A DNA stretch of 64,000 bases from Anthoceros angustus. Its lineage: Eukaryota > Streptophyta > Anthocerotopsida > Anthocerotales > Anthocerotaceae. Below, piece after piece: positions 54,660-64,000 of this stretch. The stretch lies in assembly GCA_010909165.1 (NCBI GenBank), contig VJWM01000011.1, positions 1,426,001-1,490,000 of the forward strand. The letters run 5' to 3'. The translations under genes and the position numbers were made by a program. The notes beneath the pieces are model-generated. The model was not told the origin of the DNA. It did not search any database and worked only from the letters and a program-made list of their open reading frames with translations. The first letter of the stretch is position 1; every line of letters begins with the position of its first letter.

Positions 54660-57050
54660 TGATGGAAGTGAAAGTAATAGTGAATGCCGCCTTGATTACG
54701 AGATGATTACTCCGCAGAAGCAAGTCCGCTCTGCAGCCCTAAACTTAGAGACATGGCTCTCGGAGTCACTCTCTTTCATGCGTCCTGGTAACGCAGCTGT
54801 AGCCGCAGCCTCCGCTACCATATCCTTTGTATCATAGGTGTCGATAGCAATGACCAAACCTCGTTTGAAGTTTGCGTCATTTTTATATGAGGTATCATCT
54901 CTTGAGACACGGAAGCCACAAGTATGTTTCTTGCCTTCCTGTCTTTATGCTTCCATTCTAACTCATCCTTCTGTGTATATGTAGGTACCGTACCACCAGG
55001 TGTAGACGGTCCAGAGGGCTGACCAGCAATTTTTCTTGGTACAGTCCCATCGACAACATCCATCAAAAGCTTCTCATCTAAGATGCAACGCACCCTCAAG
55101 CTCCGGGCATCAAAATTATGAGAGGTCACGATCCTTCCCCGTAACTGCACTCAAAGGTCGTGGATTAGAAGACCCCATGATGCACAGTAGCCACAACTTA
55201 TGACTCAAAGAGGAACAGCGCGAGCCAAGCCTCGAGGTCACAATGTCTTGTTCTTGCTTCGCCATTGTCACAAGGTCGAAACCCGCAATCTCTCAAGTCG
55301 ATCCTGCCTTTGATCAGAGGTTATCGACGCGTGGTGTACTCCGACAAAGTGCTCCGCATATTCAAGATGGAATTAATAACATCATGTTCAAGAACCTTTC
55401 TTGGTAATGCCGGATTCAATTGTGCGTAATTTGATGGAGTTAAATTGTGCCGATGTTTGAAGGCTTGAGCTAAAGAATTCATAACTTGATGGAAGTGAAA
55501 GTAGTAGGTGAGCTGCGCCCTTGATTACGAGATGATTACTCCGCAGAAGCAAGTCCGCTCGCAGCCCTAAACTTAGAGACATGGCTCTCGGAGTCACTCT
55601 CTTTCATGCGAAGTGTATCGAGAAGCTGCTCGCTACATATCCTTTGTATCATAGGTGTCGATAGCAATGACCAAACCTCGTTTGAAGTTTGCGTCATTTT
55701 TATATGAGGTATCATCTCTTGAGACACGGAAGCCACAAGTATGTTTCTTGCCTTCCGCCTTTATGCTTCCATTCTAACTCATCCTTCGTATATGTAGGTA
55801 CCGCATCACTGTGTGTAGACGGTCCGGAGGGCTGACCAGCAATTTTTCTTGGTACACCCCATCGACAACATCCATCAAAAGCTTCTCATCTAAGATGCAA
55901 CGCACTCAAGCTCCGGGCATCAAAATTATGAGAGGTCACGATCCTTCCCCGTAACTGCACTCAAAGGTCGTGGATTAGAAGACCCCATGATGCGTAGCCA
56001 CAACTTATGACTCAAAGAGGAACAGCGCGAGCCAAGCCTCGAGGTCACAATGTCTTGTTCTTGCTTCGCCATTGTCACAAGGTCGAAACCCGCAATCTCT
56101 CAAGTCGATCCTGCCTTTGATCAGAGGTTATCGCGACGTGGTGTACTCCGACAAAGTGCTCCGCATATTCAAGATGGAATTAATAACATCATGTTCAAGA
56201 ACCTTTCTTGGTAATGCCGGATTCAATTGTGCGTAATTTGATGGAGTTAAATTGTGCCGATGTTTGAAGGCTTGAGCTAAAGAATTCATAACTTGATGGA
56301 AGTGAAAGTAGTAGGTGACGCCTTGATTACGAGATGATTACTCCGCAGAAGCAAGTCGCTCGAGCCCTAAACTTAGAGACATGGCTCTCGGAGTCACTCT
56401 CTTTCATGCGAAGTGTATCGAGAAGCTGCTCGCTACATATCCTTTGTATCATAGGTGTCGATAGCAATGACCAAACCTCGTTTGAAGTTTGCGTCATTTT
56501 TATATGAGGTATCATCTCTTGAGACACGGAAGCCACAAGTATGTTTCTTGCCTCTTTATGCTTCCATTCTAACTCATCCTTCTGTATATGTAGGTGCATA
56601 CCACGGTGTAGACGGTCCGGAGGGCGACCAGCAATTTTTCTTGTACGGTCCATCGACAACATCCATCAAAAGCTTCTCATCTAAGATGCAACGCACCACG
56701 AAGCTCCGGGCATCAAAATTATGAGAGGTCATCGATCCTTCTCCTGTCAGAGACCCGTGTCGGGATTAGAAGACCCCATGATGCACAGTAGCCACAACTT
56801 GACTCAAGAGGAGCGGCAGGCGAGCCAAGCTGCTCCCACATCGATATCTTGTTCTTGCTTCGCCATTGTCACAAGATCGAAACCCGCAATCTCTCAAGTC
56901 GATCCCTTGGTTGGGTTATCGACGCGCGTGGTGTACTCCGACAAAGTGCTCCGCATATTCAAGATGGAATTGAATAACATCATGTTCAAAACCTTTCTTG
57001 GTAATGCTTGGATTCGATGCGGTGATGGAGTTAAATTTGTATCTTGATTC
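54660..57050. repeat. ~0.8-kb gag segment present three times
   Basis: agaagaccccatgatgc recurs at 55168, 55978 and ~56768, and gtgctccgcatattcaagat at ~55350, ~56156 and ~56947. Each unit encodes the same gag part (SVSQEMIPHIKMTQTSNEVW). The same site reads gctctgcagccc (54731), gctcgcagccc (~55558) and gctcgagccc (~56356), a stepwise loss at CTG/CAG. Confidence 0.85.
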
Positions 57051-57351
57051 CGCGGAGGCCGCCTCACTTGGGGTTGATTAAATTCTGATTCAGAATCCCG
57101 GCATTCCACTGCAGGGAATTGAGAATTGACAAGAACGAGAAAGCGTGATCTTTCAATTCTTTCAGCAGCAGAAGCTCCTCTCTTGAAGTATTTCCTCTCA
57201 AATGCGATCGAGGAATGGTATTCTTTCCTTATCGACTCGCCGGATTGCCTAAGATGATTTCTGCGAGGCATCCCGCCTATCCGCAGCTAGGGTTTCGATG
57301 TCTTATGCATGTGACAATGGCTAGAGACAAACTAATGAAAGCAAGACACCG

Positions 57352-57367
57352 CATGGTTTCGATACCA
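57352..57367 (-). promoter_or_regulatory. Primer-binding site (initiator-Met tRNA type)
   Basis: Minus strand reads TGGTATCGAAACCATG right after the LTR. Plant copia elements usually have TGGTATCAGAGC here. The sequence fits if one A of CAG is missing, the same change seen throughout the eroded copies. Confidence 0.7.
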
Positions 57368-57560
57368 TGTAGCGTTTTGAGATATCGATCGATGATCACG
57401 CACACAAAACTTGCAACATGAGAGTGTATATTTTGGGAAGGGAACACATAGAACAAGTCCAAGTCTCACAAAGCAGTTACGGAAAACTAACTAAAGAGTG
57501 CCCTAATGACAAACCCTATGTATATTGCAATGAACAAATAAACTACTGTTATTTCTAACA
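57368..57560 (-). repeat. 5' LTR of the copia element
   Basis: 193 bp, matching the left LTR. The primer-binding site follows directly on the minus strand (57367-57352). Confidence 0.88.
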
Positions 57561-57579
57561 ACTCTAAATGTGTATGTGG

Positions 57580-58745
57580 TTGTTGGGACAGGAGGGGGCG
57601 CTGCAGGACATCTTGACGCAGGCGTTTACGATGGTTCTTCCGAACGGGAGCTGGGGCCTATCCCCCCCAAGTGATGATTAAGGAAATGAGCGAAGCGGAG
57701 GCCAGAGCGTGGAGGGCGGAGCACACGGTGTGTGCTATTATTCAGGAGGCAAAAAGCAGACGGAAGGATAACAAACATGTTTATGTTTGTTTTGTTGACT
57801 TCAAGCGGGCTTTCGACTCTATCTCCCGGGAGAAGCTCTTTGCCCGCCTCCATAGGTTAGGGATGCCTGCTCATCTTTTGCATGCTACTGGGATCCTATA
57901 TGAAAAGGTGAAGGCTAGGATCCGCACACCCTATCTTTGACCTTCGGATTTGCTTTGCAATATGGGGTGCGGGAGATCCGCCTTCTCCTAACCTATTTGG
58001 CCTGTACATTGATGAGCTGGAATCTTGGATTCGCGGTCACAGGGATCTGGTTGCCTCCTCTCCTTCGTGCATAGCTATTCTCTTGTATGCAGATGACATT
58101 GCCCTTTTGTCCCATTCTCCTGAGGGCCTCCAACAGCAACTAGACACATTGTCCCGCTTCTGTGCGGCAAGAGATTTGGAGGTCAACTTGAAGAAGACTA
58201 AGGTTATGTTTTTCAACCGGCAACGTCCAGTTCAGCACAATTTGAAGTTCTTCTACAATGGTGAGCCTGTGGAGGTTGTTCGATCTTATGTCTACCTAGG
58301 TGGCACTCTCTATGGCCCGACACTCCAGTGGAAGCTCGCCTCCGCCGCATTGCAGGTGTGGCATGCATGTGGGGTTCGGAGACAGTGCTCTAGGATGCAC
58401 ATCAAGGACATCCCCACTCAGCAATGGCTCTTCAACACAGTTATGATTCCTTCGGCTATGTATGCGGCCGAGTTTTGGGGACCCTACCTCTCACTCGACG
58501 ACTGGTGCAGGGTGGAGGAGGTTCAGACGTCCTTCCTTCGGCCCCACATTGCATGTAAGAAGTCTGTCCCCCTTGCCATTTTTCTTGCAGAGTTTGCCAC
58601 TTTCCCGCTTGAACTTGAGGGAGGAGAGCGAGAGCGAGGGGAACCCCTATCGGTCGCAGGGCTAGGCGGCAATCACGGGCGCGGCCACACTGATTTTAGA
58701 GGAGCGCGACATCGCAGGCCAAGGGGTTCTTTTTCGGGTTAGAGG
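57580..58745 (+). mobile_element. LINE (non-LTR retrotransposon) reverse transcriptase fragment
   Basis: 57680-57940 encodes RAEHTVCAIIQEAKSRRKDN and VCFVDFKRAFDSISREKL. After a frame change, GAGDPPSPNLFGLYIDELE-like sequence (57962-58025) and ILLYADDIALLSHSPEGLQQ (58078-58140) give the RT catalytic YADD. LEVNLKKTKVMFF, SYVYLGGTLYG and WGPYLSLDDW follow. The endonuclease and 3' end are absent. The copia element inserted at its left side at ACTCT. Confidence 0.85.
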
Positions 58746-59205
58746 ATAGGATGTTTGAGGATCCGCAGAGCCGTAGTTACCAGGAACGGTAGGAGCGCCC
58801 GTGGTAGTGGGCCATATTCTATAGACACTGGTGAGGGGTGAGCTGTGGAGACCCGCAGCTGGATGTATAAGAGACCATTTTTTATGCCTCTTGGGCTGTA
58901 TAATTTCGTGTGAGCTGTGGTGTTGCGCGGCGTGAGGTTGGTTAGAGACGTCGACTAACATCAAACTCGCTGATGCACCGCTGCCACAAGAAGGCCGGAA
59001 GATCCCCTGATCGCCGAGAGCGGAGTGGCCAAGCTCCACGTCAGCGGTGGAAGGTAACTGGCGCACGTCGGGGAAGAGGTAGGAATTGCCGCGGAGGGCT
59101 GGGGCGGAACTGCCGGAAGGCGAATCTCCTAAGCACTGACCAGTATTTTCTTCCTGTTCTTCCTTCCCAAACTGCCGCCTACAGGTGTGTTTAATTCCAA
59201 GAGGG

Positions 59206-59302
59206 AAGAGGGGGTCTGTGTGGCTGTGGCCCGAGAGGGGGTCTGTGTGGCCCGAGAGAGGGGTCTGTGTGGCCCGAGAGGGGGTCTGGGTGGCCCGAGA
59301 GA
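59206..59302. repeat. ~21-bp minisatellite
   Basis: ggggtctgtgtggcccgaga repeats about four times with small length changes, inside what may be the LTR of the gypsy element that follows. Confidence 0.75.
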
Positions 59303-59305
59303 GAG

Positions 59306-60591
59306 GAGTTGAGGGCGTGTGTGGAGTGGGATTGTGTGTGCGTGGGGAAATCCGGGAACGAGTGAGGAGGGTGGAAGTGAGTGGCGGAAACGCGGGGAAC
59401 TAGCGACGGGGAAAGATGCGCCGAGGTCAGAGTGTCTAACCCCCGGAAGGATCCGATCACGGTTAACCCGGGAAGCGAGGTAAGGGCGCACCGGGGTGGG
59501 GCCCGCCATAGTGGTTGAACCAGCCACTACAGTGGTTCGACCAGCCACTGCAGTGGTTGAGTCCTCCACGGTGGTGGGTTGGGGTATGGTAGCTGGATAC
59601 GGAGAGGTAGTGATCGATCGTGGTAGGGCTAGAGTCTGTAGTTCTAGAACAACTTGACACAAAACCATTCCCTTGGGATCGAATCTTAGGACTATAACGA
59701 CATAGAGGGTAAATGTGGCCTCTTTGCACCTTCGGATGCAAAACCCCGTTCCACATTTTGGCGCCATTGCCGGGGAATGAAACTGCTGTCAAGGTTATAG
59801 GAAAGACTAACCATAGCTTAGGTGTCTAGTTTAGAGTGTATCTAGTCTGGTAGATGGATGCCACGAGTTGAGTCAGAGGATTCAGAATCAGGTCGGGAAG
59901 AGAAGCCTCAAGTGAAGTGACAGCGCCAAGCACTGGAAAGATTGAAAAGAGTTGCAAGCCGGGAGTTGAGGAGAACCCAATCGGAAGACGCACCAGCTGG
60001 GAGGGGAAAGGAAGTAAGGAATCAACCAGGGATCGGGGGTCCGATCTTGTCGGAGCAAGATCCCCAATCTCAGGTCTTGGACAAGGTACCACGGCCGAGG
60101 AACCTTGATCCAATCCGTCTTCTGACCTCTCTTCCAGGTGTGTGCAGACTGTTGTAGTCCAATCAACTTCCGCAGGAACCGTTGCTGAATCAACCACGGT
60201 TACCGAATCAGCCACGATAGTCATGTCCACCACCGTGCCGGTGGTGGTCACCACCAAGCAACCTTACCCATTGTATGGAGAGGGGAAGGGGTATGAGGAT
60301 CCTGATGAATTTGTTGAGCGTTTTGAGCAACCCATGCAAAACCAGAAGCGGGTGATGCACAGTGATTCAAATGCTCTATGGTGTTCTTGGGGAGGACCAG
60401 CAAAGTGGTATAGGCGCGAATATCTCAAGTCAGCCACACCTCCAGCCACCTTTGAAGAGTTAAAAAGCGCCTTCTGTGAGAGGTTTAGGGGGCTCGACGT
60501 GGAGGGCTATGTGTTGTCCCAACTTGAAAAGCTGCAGAGAGGAAGGAAGGAAACCTTGCAAGCGTATGTTGAGAGGTTTCACAAAAACTGA
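59306..60591 (+). mobile_element. Ty3/gypsy fragment: LTR end, PBS and gag
   Basis: ttttggcgccattgccgggg at 59757-59776 is a typical plant gypsy primer-binding site (Athila/Tat type, tRNA-Asp-like), preceded by an LTR end in CA; the LTR start is not resolved. Gag begins near 59856 and contains YEDPDEFVERFEQPMQ, LWCSWGGPAKWYRREYLKSA, FEELKSAFCERFRGLDVEGY and KETLQAYVERFHKN, matching the retrotransposon gag family. It stops at 60591 and the rest of the element is missing. Confidence 0.78.
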
Positions 60592-60649
60592 TAAGCAAAC
60601 TAAAAATTTTTCGGTCAAACAATGCTAAGGAACTAAGTTCTCTCGCTTT

Positions 60650-62396
60650 TGAAGCCCATTTGATCAACTGTGGCATCCAATATCAGAAGATTGTGCCTTA
60701 TGCACATCAACAATTGGGCAAGGCAGAGCGCTGCCATAGGTCACTACTTGATGTTGTACGCAGCTCTTTGGCTACAACTCATCTTCCAAATTCCTTATGG
60801 GCTGATGCTGCAGCCACAGTTTGTTATGTGCAAAACCATTGTAACACCTATCGTTCGTTGTGACGCCTATGCCCATGAACATTCCACCAGAATTACGAAA
60901 GAAATTGGATTCACAATCCATCAAATTAACCTTCATTGGCTATGGTGAATCTGATGGGGTTAAAGCTATTGCTCGCTAGACAGACGTACTCAGCGGATCA
61001 CTCTTGCCTAGAATGTCATATTTGATGAGCTGCCCCTCTTGTCCAACCCTCCAACTTCGCCTCTACAAGATGATATGGGCGGTACTCACCTTGACTCTGC
61101 GGTGACATCTTTTGATGATGGTACTACCTACGTTCCATCGGTACCTCCAGCGCCCAATCCAACACCTACTGCACCTGCTACTCTAGTCCGATCTAGTACT
61201 CCGCGCGTAGTTGAGGATGATTTTGGCATTGGCTCCATAGTTGTCCCTGGTAGACCTGTGCCGCTATCAAGGGAAGCAGGAGCAGACACAAGTAGATTTA
61301 GCTGCACAAACTCTTGAGGACTTGTCTCTAACACCTCCACCTGCAACACAGAATGGTCCATATTTGAGACGATCAACAAAAGCAACTAGAGGAGTACCAA
61401 GTACACGTTTTGATGACCTTGAGTTCTCATGTGGACTAGTAGCCAACTCGTCTCCATCATCAGTGAGGATCCTCGTGCTGTTTGAGAGGCCCTTAGCGGT
61501 GAAGAAGGCACGGAATGGCAAGCAGCTATGGATTGAGAGTTCAACTCTCTTATTGCTAATGAAACTTGGACTCTCGTAGACCCTCATCCTGGGAGAAGCA
61601 TTATGACTAGTAAATGGGTACTAAAGAAGAAATACAATGCTGATGGTAGCCTTTCCAACTATAAAGCCAGACTTGTCGCATGTGGTTTTAGCCAGAAGGA
61701 TGGCTTAGATTATCAAAAGGAAAACACCTTCAGCCCCATTGTCAAGCTGACCTCTTTGTGGATCATGCTTGCTATCTCTGCCATGCATAACCTGCATGTG
61801 CATCAAATGGATGTGCAAACTACCTTTCTGAATGACATTCTTCGAGCTACAACAACCGGAGAGCTATATCAAACCAGGTGAAGCCTATAAAGTATGCAAA
61901 CTCCAGAAGACCTTATACGGATTAAAACAGTCACCTCGTGGATGGTACGAGAGATTGCAAATCTTTCTCTTGAGCAAGAGTTTCATCAAGTCCAGTGCAG
62001 ATTCCATTGTCTTCATAAGAAGACAGGGAAACTCTCATATCATATTAGGTCTTTATGTTGATGACCTTGTTCTATGTTCCAACGATCTGAGCTTTCTCAA
62101 TTTGATGAAAAGTGAACTCAGCAAGGAGTTCCTCATGATTGACAATGACATTATCAAGTTTCTACTTGGCCATAGGTTATTATCAACACAAATAACATTA
62201 GTCTTCATCAAGAGAGGTATATTATAGACATGAGATAAATATCGGATGTAGAATTGCAAACCTGTCGACACCCCTATGCAAAATGGCGAGAGGCTACGTT
62301 TCTCTATGTGCCCAAGCACTCTTGTAGAAATAGAAGAAATGAAGGATATATCCTTTAAAGGCGTTGTGGGCAGCATACAACATCTAGTCCAAAATA
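60650..62396 (+). mobile_element. Ty1/copia fragment: integrase end and reverse transcriptase
   Basis: 60657-60860 reads HLINCGIQYQKIVPYAHQQL, GKAERCHRSLLDVVRSSLAT and LPNSLWADAAATVCYVQN (integrase end). RT follows: MTSKWVLKKKYNADGSLSNY, KARLVACGFSQKDGLDY, TFSPIVKLTSLW, LHVHQMDVQTTFLN and GLYVDDLVLCSNDL (catalytic YVDD at ~62056). It breaks off at 62395 where a pogo element is inserted. Frames contain several shifts. Confidence 0.85.
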
Positions 62397-64000
62397 CAGT
62401 CGGCCCCCCCTAATTGGGAACTCTATAAATGGGATTCCTCTCTAAATGGGACCTCCGATCCTACTCCCTTTAGTTTACAGTGTAAAAAATGGGACTTTTC
62501 CCTAAATAATTGGGACCTTTTGAAATATACATTCATGTTAGTTTCACCTCCCTAAATGGGATTTTTTATTTTTTATACTAAAAAATTAAAAAAAGAAAAA
62601 AAAGAATCAAATAGGTATCGAATAGACTTCATATTCTATCAATATAATATAAGCACATGACCATCGAGAATAAGTTATAACGCTCGAGATACTACCAATC
62701 CCCGAGTCTATATATGTATGTTACTACACACAGAAGAAGGCATCAGAAAGTGTCTTGTTTTGCTAGGTTGATCTACTGTTTAAGTTTTCTCTTGGAGGAA
62801 GTTTTTGTTAGAGATAGCAACGATGCCTCCTCGTAAGCATCACACCTTGACTAAAGGGCAGAAGAAAGAGTTATGTGAATATCATATTGCTAATCCAAAT
62901 GTGACACAAAAAGTGTTGGGGGCATGGGCACAAGATAAGTTTGGCATCCCAGTGTCCAAAAGTGTTATGTCTAGGATTCTTCAAGAGAGTGCAAGTCATT
63001 TGGACCCTTCGAGAGCTAATATGGAAGCGTTGCGACATCGTAAAGTGGCTTGCCCAGAAGTCGATAAAGCATTGCACGCTTGGGCTATTGCAATGCAAGG
63101 AAGTGATATGACACTTTCTGATGATCTTCTTTGCGAGAAAGCTCGTTTCTTTGGCTGCTGGATGGCGTACTGTAGATGACGTCACCATGATTGGGTCAAT
63201 AAGTGGAAGAATAGGAATGGCTTCAAGTCTTATGTGAGACATGGAGAAGCAGGCAGTGCTGACCATACAGAAGCTGCAAAGGAAGCCATCACCATATTGC
63301 AAGCTCAAATCCTAGAATACGGAGTTGGCAATGTATTCAACATGGATGAAACAAGACTTTTTTATAGATTACCGCCAAATCGATCACTTGCTACAACGCG
63401 ACTTGCAGGATACAAGCAGTTGAAGGATAGGCTAACAGTTGCTCTCACCACTAATGTAGATGGATCGTGGAAGTTACCTCCATTTGTTATCAACATATAT
63501 GCTAGACCTCGTGCATTTACCCAGAGGAACCTTCAATCCCCAAACAACTTGGGAATTGTGTGGGCATATAATCGGAAAGCTTGGATGACTACAGAGCTGT
63601 TTGAACAATTCTTAAGAGACTTTGAACGCAGGATGGTTGTAGCAGGTCGGACAAGAGTGTTGTTAATACTCGATAATTGTCCTGCACATCGTCATCACAT
63701 TGAAGATGAATTGCGTGTCACAAAACTGGCTTATCTGCCCCCCAATGTAACCAACTTGTATCAACCACTAGATCAAGGAATCATTCGGTCTTTCAAGGCT
63801 CAATATCGAAAGCTTATGATTGCTTTCCAGTGTAAGGCATTAATGGATAATGTAGATCCGAGTATTGATGTCTATCAAGCAGTTGTTATGCTGGCGAAAG
63901 CGTGGAGGCTTCATGTTAGTCCACACACCATACGTAATTGCTGGAGGCACAGTACACTGTATGCAGCAGTGCAAGCAGAAGATGCTCAGTTGGGTGAGGG
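62397..64000 (+). mobile_element. Pogo/Tigger-like Tc1-mariner transposon, left part
   Basis: The terminal sequence cagtcggccccccc begins at 62397 after TA (62395-62396), the target expected for this superfamily. Subterminal aaatgggac-type repeats follow to ~62560. The transposase is listed separately. The right end lies beyond the window. Confidence 0.78.
62823..64000 (+). CDS. Pogo-type DDE transposase (CENP-B-like), one in-frame stop, 3' cut
   Basis: ATG at 62823 opens a basic N-terminus with a CENP-B-like helix-turn-helix (LTKGQKKELCEYHIANPNVT; KFGIPVSKSVMSRILQ). The second DNA-binding part follows (EVDKALHAWAIAMQGSDMTL; WVNKWKNRNGF), then the DDE core: NMDETRLFYR (Asp at ~63344), LLILDNCPAHRHH (Asp at ~63672) and YQPLDQGIIRSFK (Asp at ~63771), giving a DDD triad. 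The same frame is interrupted only by TGA at 63177-63179, then stays open to the window end, so the element is recent or lightly damaged. Confidence 0.82.

Larger units (their letters stand above)
47817..57560 (-). mobile_element. Complete Ty1/copia retrotransposon with LTRs and 5-bp TSD
   Basis: LTRs at 47817-48010 and 57368-57560 start TG and end CA and are flanked by actct at 47812-47816 and 57561-57565. On the minus strand, order from right to left: PBS; gag (W..HKDRKARNILVASVSQE); zinc knuckle (CNYCGKPGHWVKDC, ~54.3 kb); protease (WFLDSGASNHM, ~54.15 kb); pre-integrase (WHCHLGHPNIQAMRRLL, ~51.95 kb); integrase end (RVFGSIAYAHILDKLRHKF, ~51.25 kb); RT (GLDYHDTFSPVK, ~50.4 kb); RNase H (MSLSSTEAEYSALTQASKE; YCDNQSALALAQNP, 49.47-49.07 kb). 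Frames are broken. At 9.7 kb it is about twice the usual copia size because of internal duplications listed separately. Confidence 0.88.

Noticed and set aside
49600-57050. Repeat-induced point mutation as cause of the eroded copies
   Set aside because: That process makes C-to-T changes; here the changes are mainly small deletions at CAG/CTG and occur in plant DNA.

Overview
This is a window of a plant nuclear genome. The evidence is split genes with short GT-AG introns, a dirigent-protein gene, three tandem GH3 acyl-amido synthetase genes, two large PLS-type pentatricopeptide repeat (PPR) genes, a nuclear gene for a mitochondrial ATP synthase subunit, and plant-style Ty1/copia, Ty3/gypsy, LINE and pogo elements. 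The large, intronless, internally repetitive PPR genes suggest a seed-free land plant (bryophyte, lycophyte or fern). The sequence alone does not settle the taxon.

Layout. 1-445: partial dirigent gene (-). 1.7-2.75 kb: relic of a PPR gene that still carries a decayed DYW domain. 3.8-8.6 kb: 18-exon gene (+) for a three-RRM hnRNP-like protein. 8.7-12.1 kb: AT-rich island, then minisatellites. 12.1-15.0 kb: decayed gypsy pol (-). 15.5-24.1 kb: two tandem PPR genes (+), both ending just before the DYW domain. 25.4-27.6 kb: 10-exon amidohydrolase (+). 27.9-35.3 kb: three tandem GH3 genes (+) with the same four-exon structure. 36.05-36.38 kb: two-exon ATP synthase epsilon subunit (-). 36.7-38.7 kb: PPR debris and a 530-bp tandem duplication. 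38.65-40.12 kb: secreted lipocalin (-) with a long helical insertion. 40.66-42.0 kb: foldback element and a 42-bp minisatellite. 42.8-64 kb: nested transposons, namely copia fragment (+), complete copia with LTRs and target-site duplication (-), LINE (+), gypsy gag (+), copia RT (+) and a pogo transposase (+) cut by the window end.

Assembly state matters here. Several tandem duplications pair a clean copy with a degraded copy. In genes the degraded copy differs only by shortened homopolymers; dropping one 616-bp copy restores a single 1,403-codon PPR frame. In transposons the degraded copy loses bases mainly at CAG and CTG sites. I read this as unpolished long-read sequence in which CHG (CWG) cytosine methylation of transposons left base-calling errors, so the assembly may indirectly record the methylome. 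Frameshifts in this window should therefore be treated as suspect before any gene is called a pseudogene.

How the genes relate. There is no operon logic. The clear local processes are tandem duplication (PPR pair, GH3 trio) and layered transposon insertion. The PPR proteins and the ATP synthase subunit point to organelles, GH3 to hormone conjugation, and dirigent and lipocalin to the secretory pathway.
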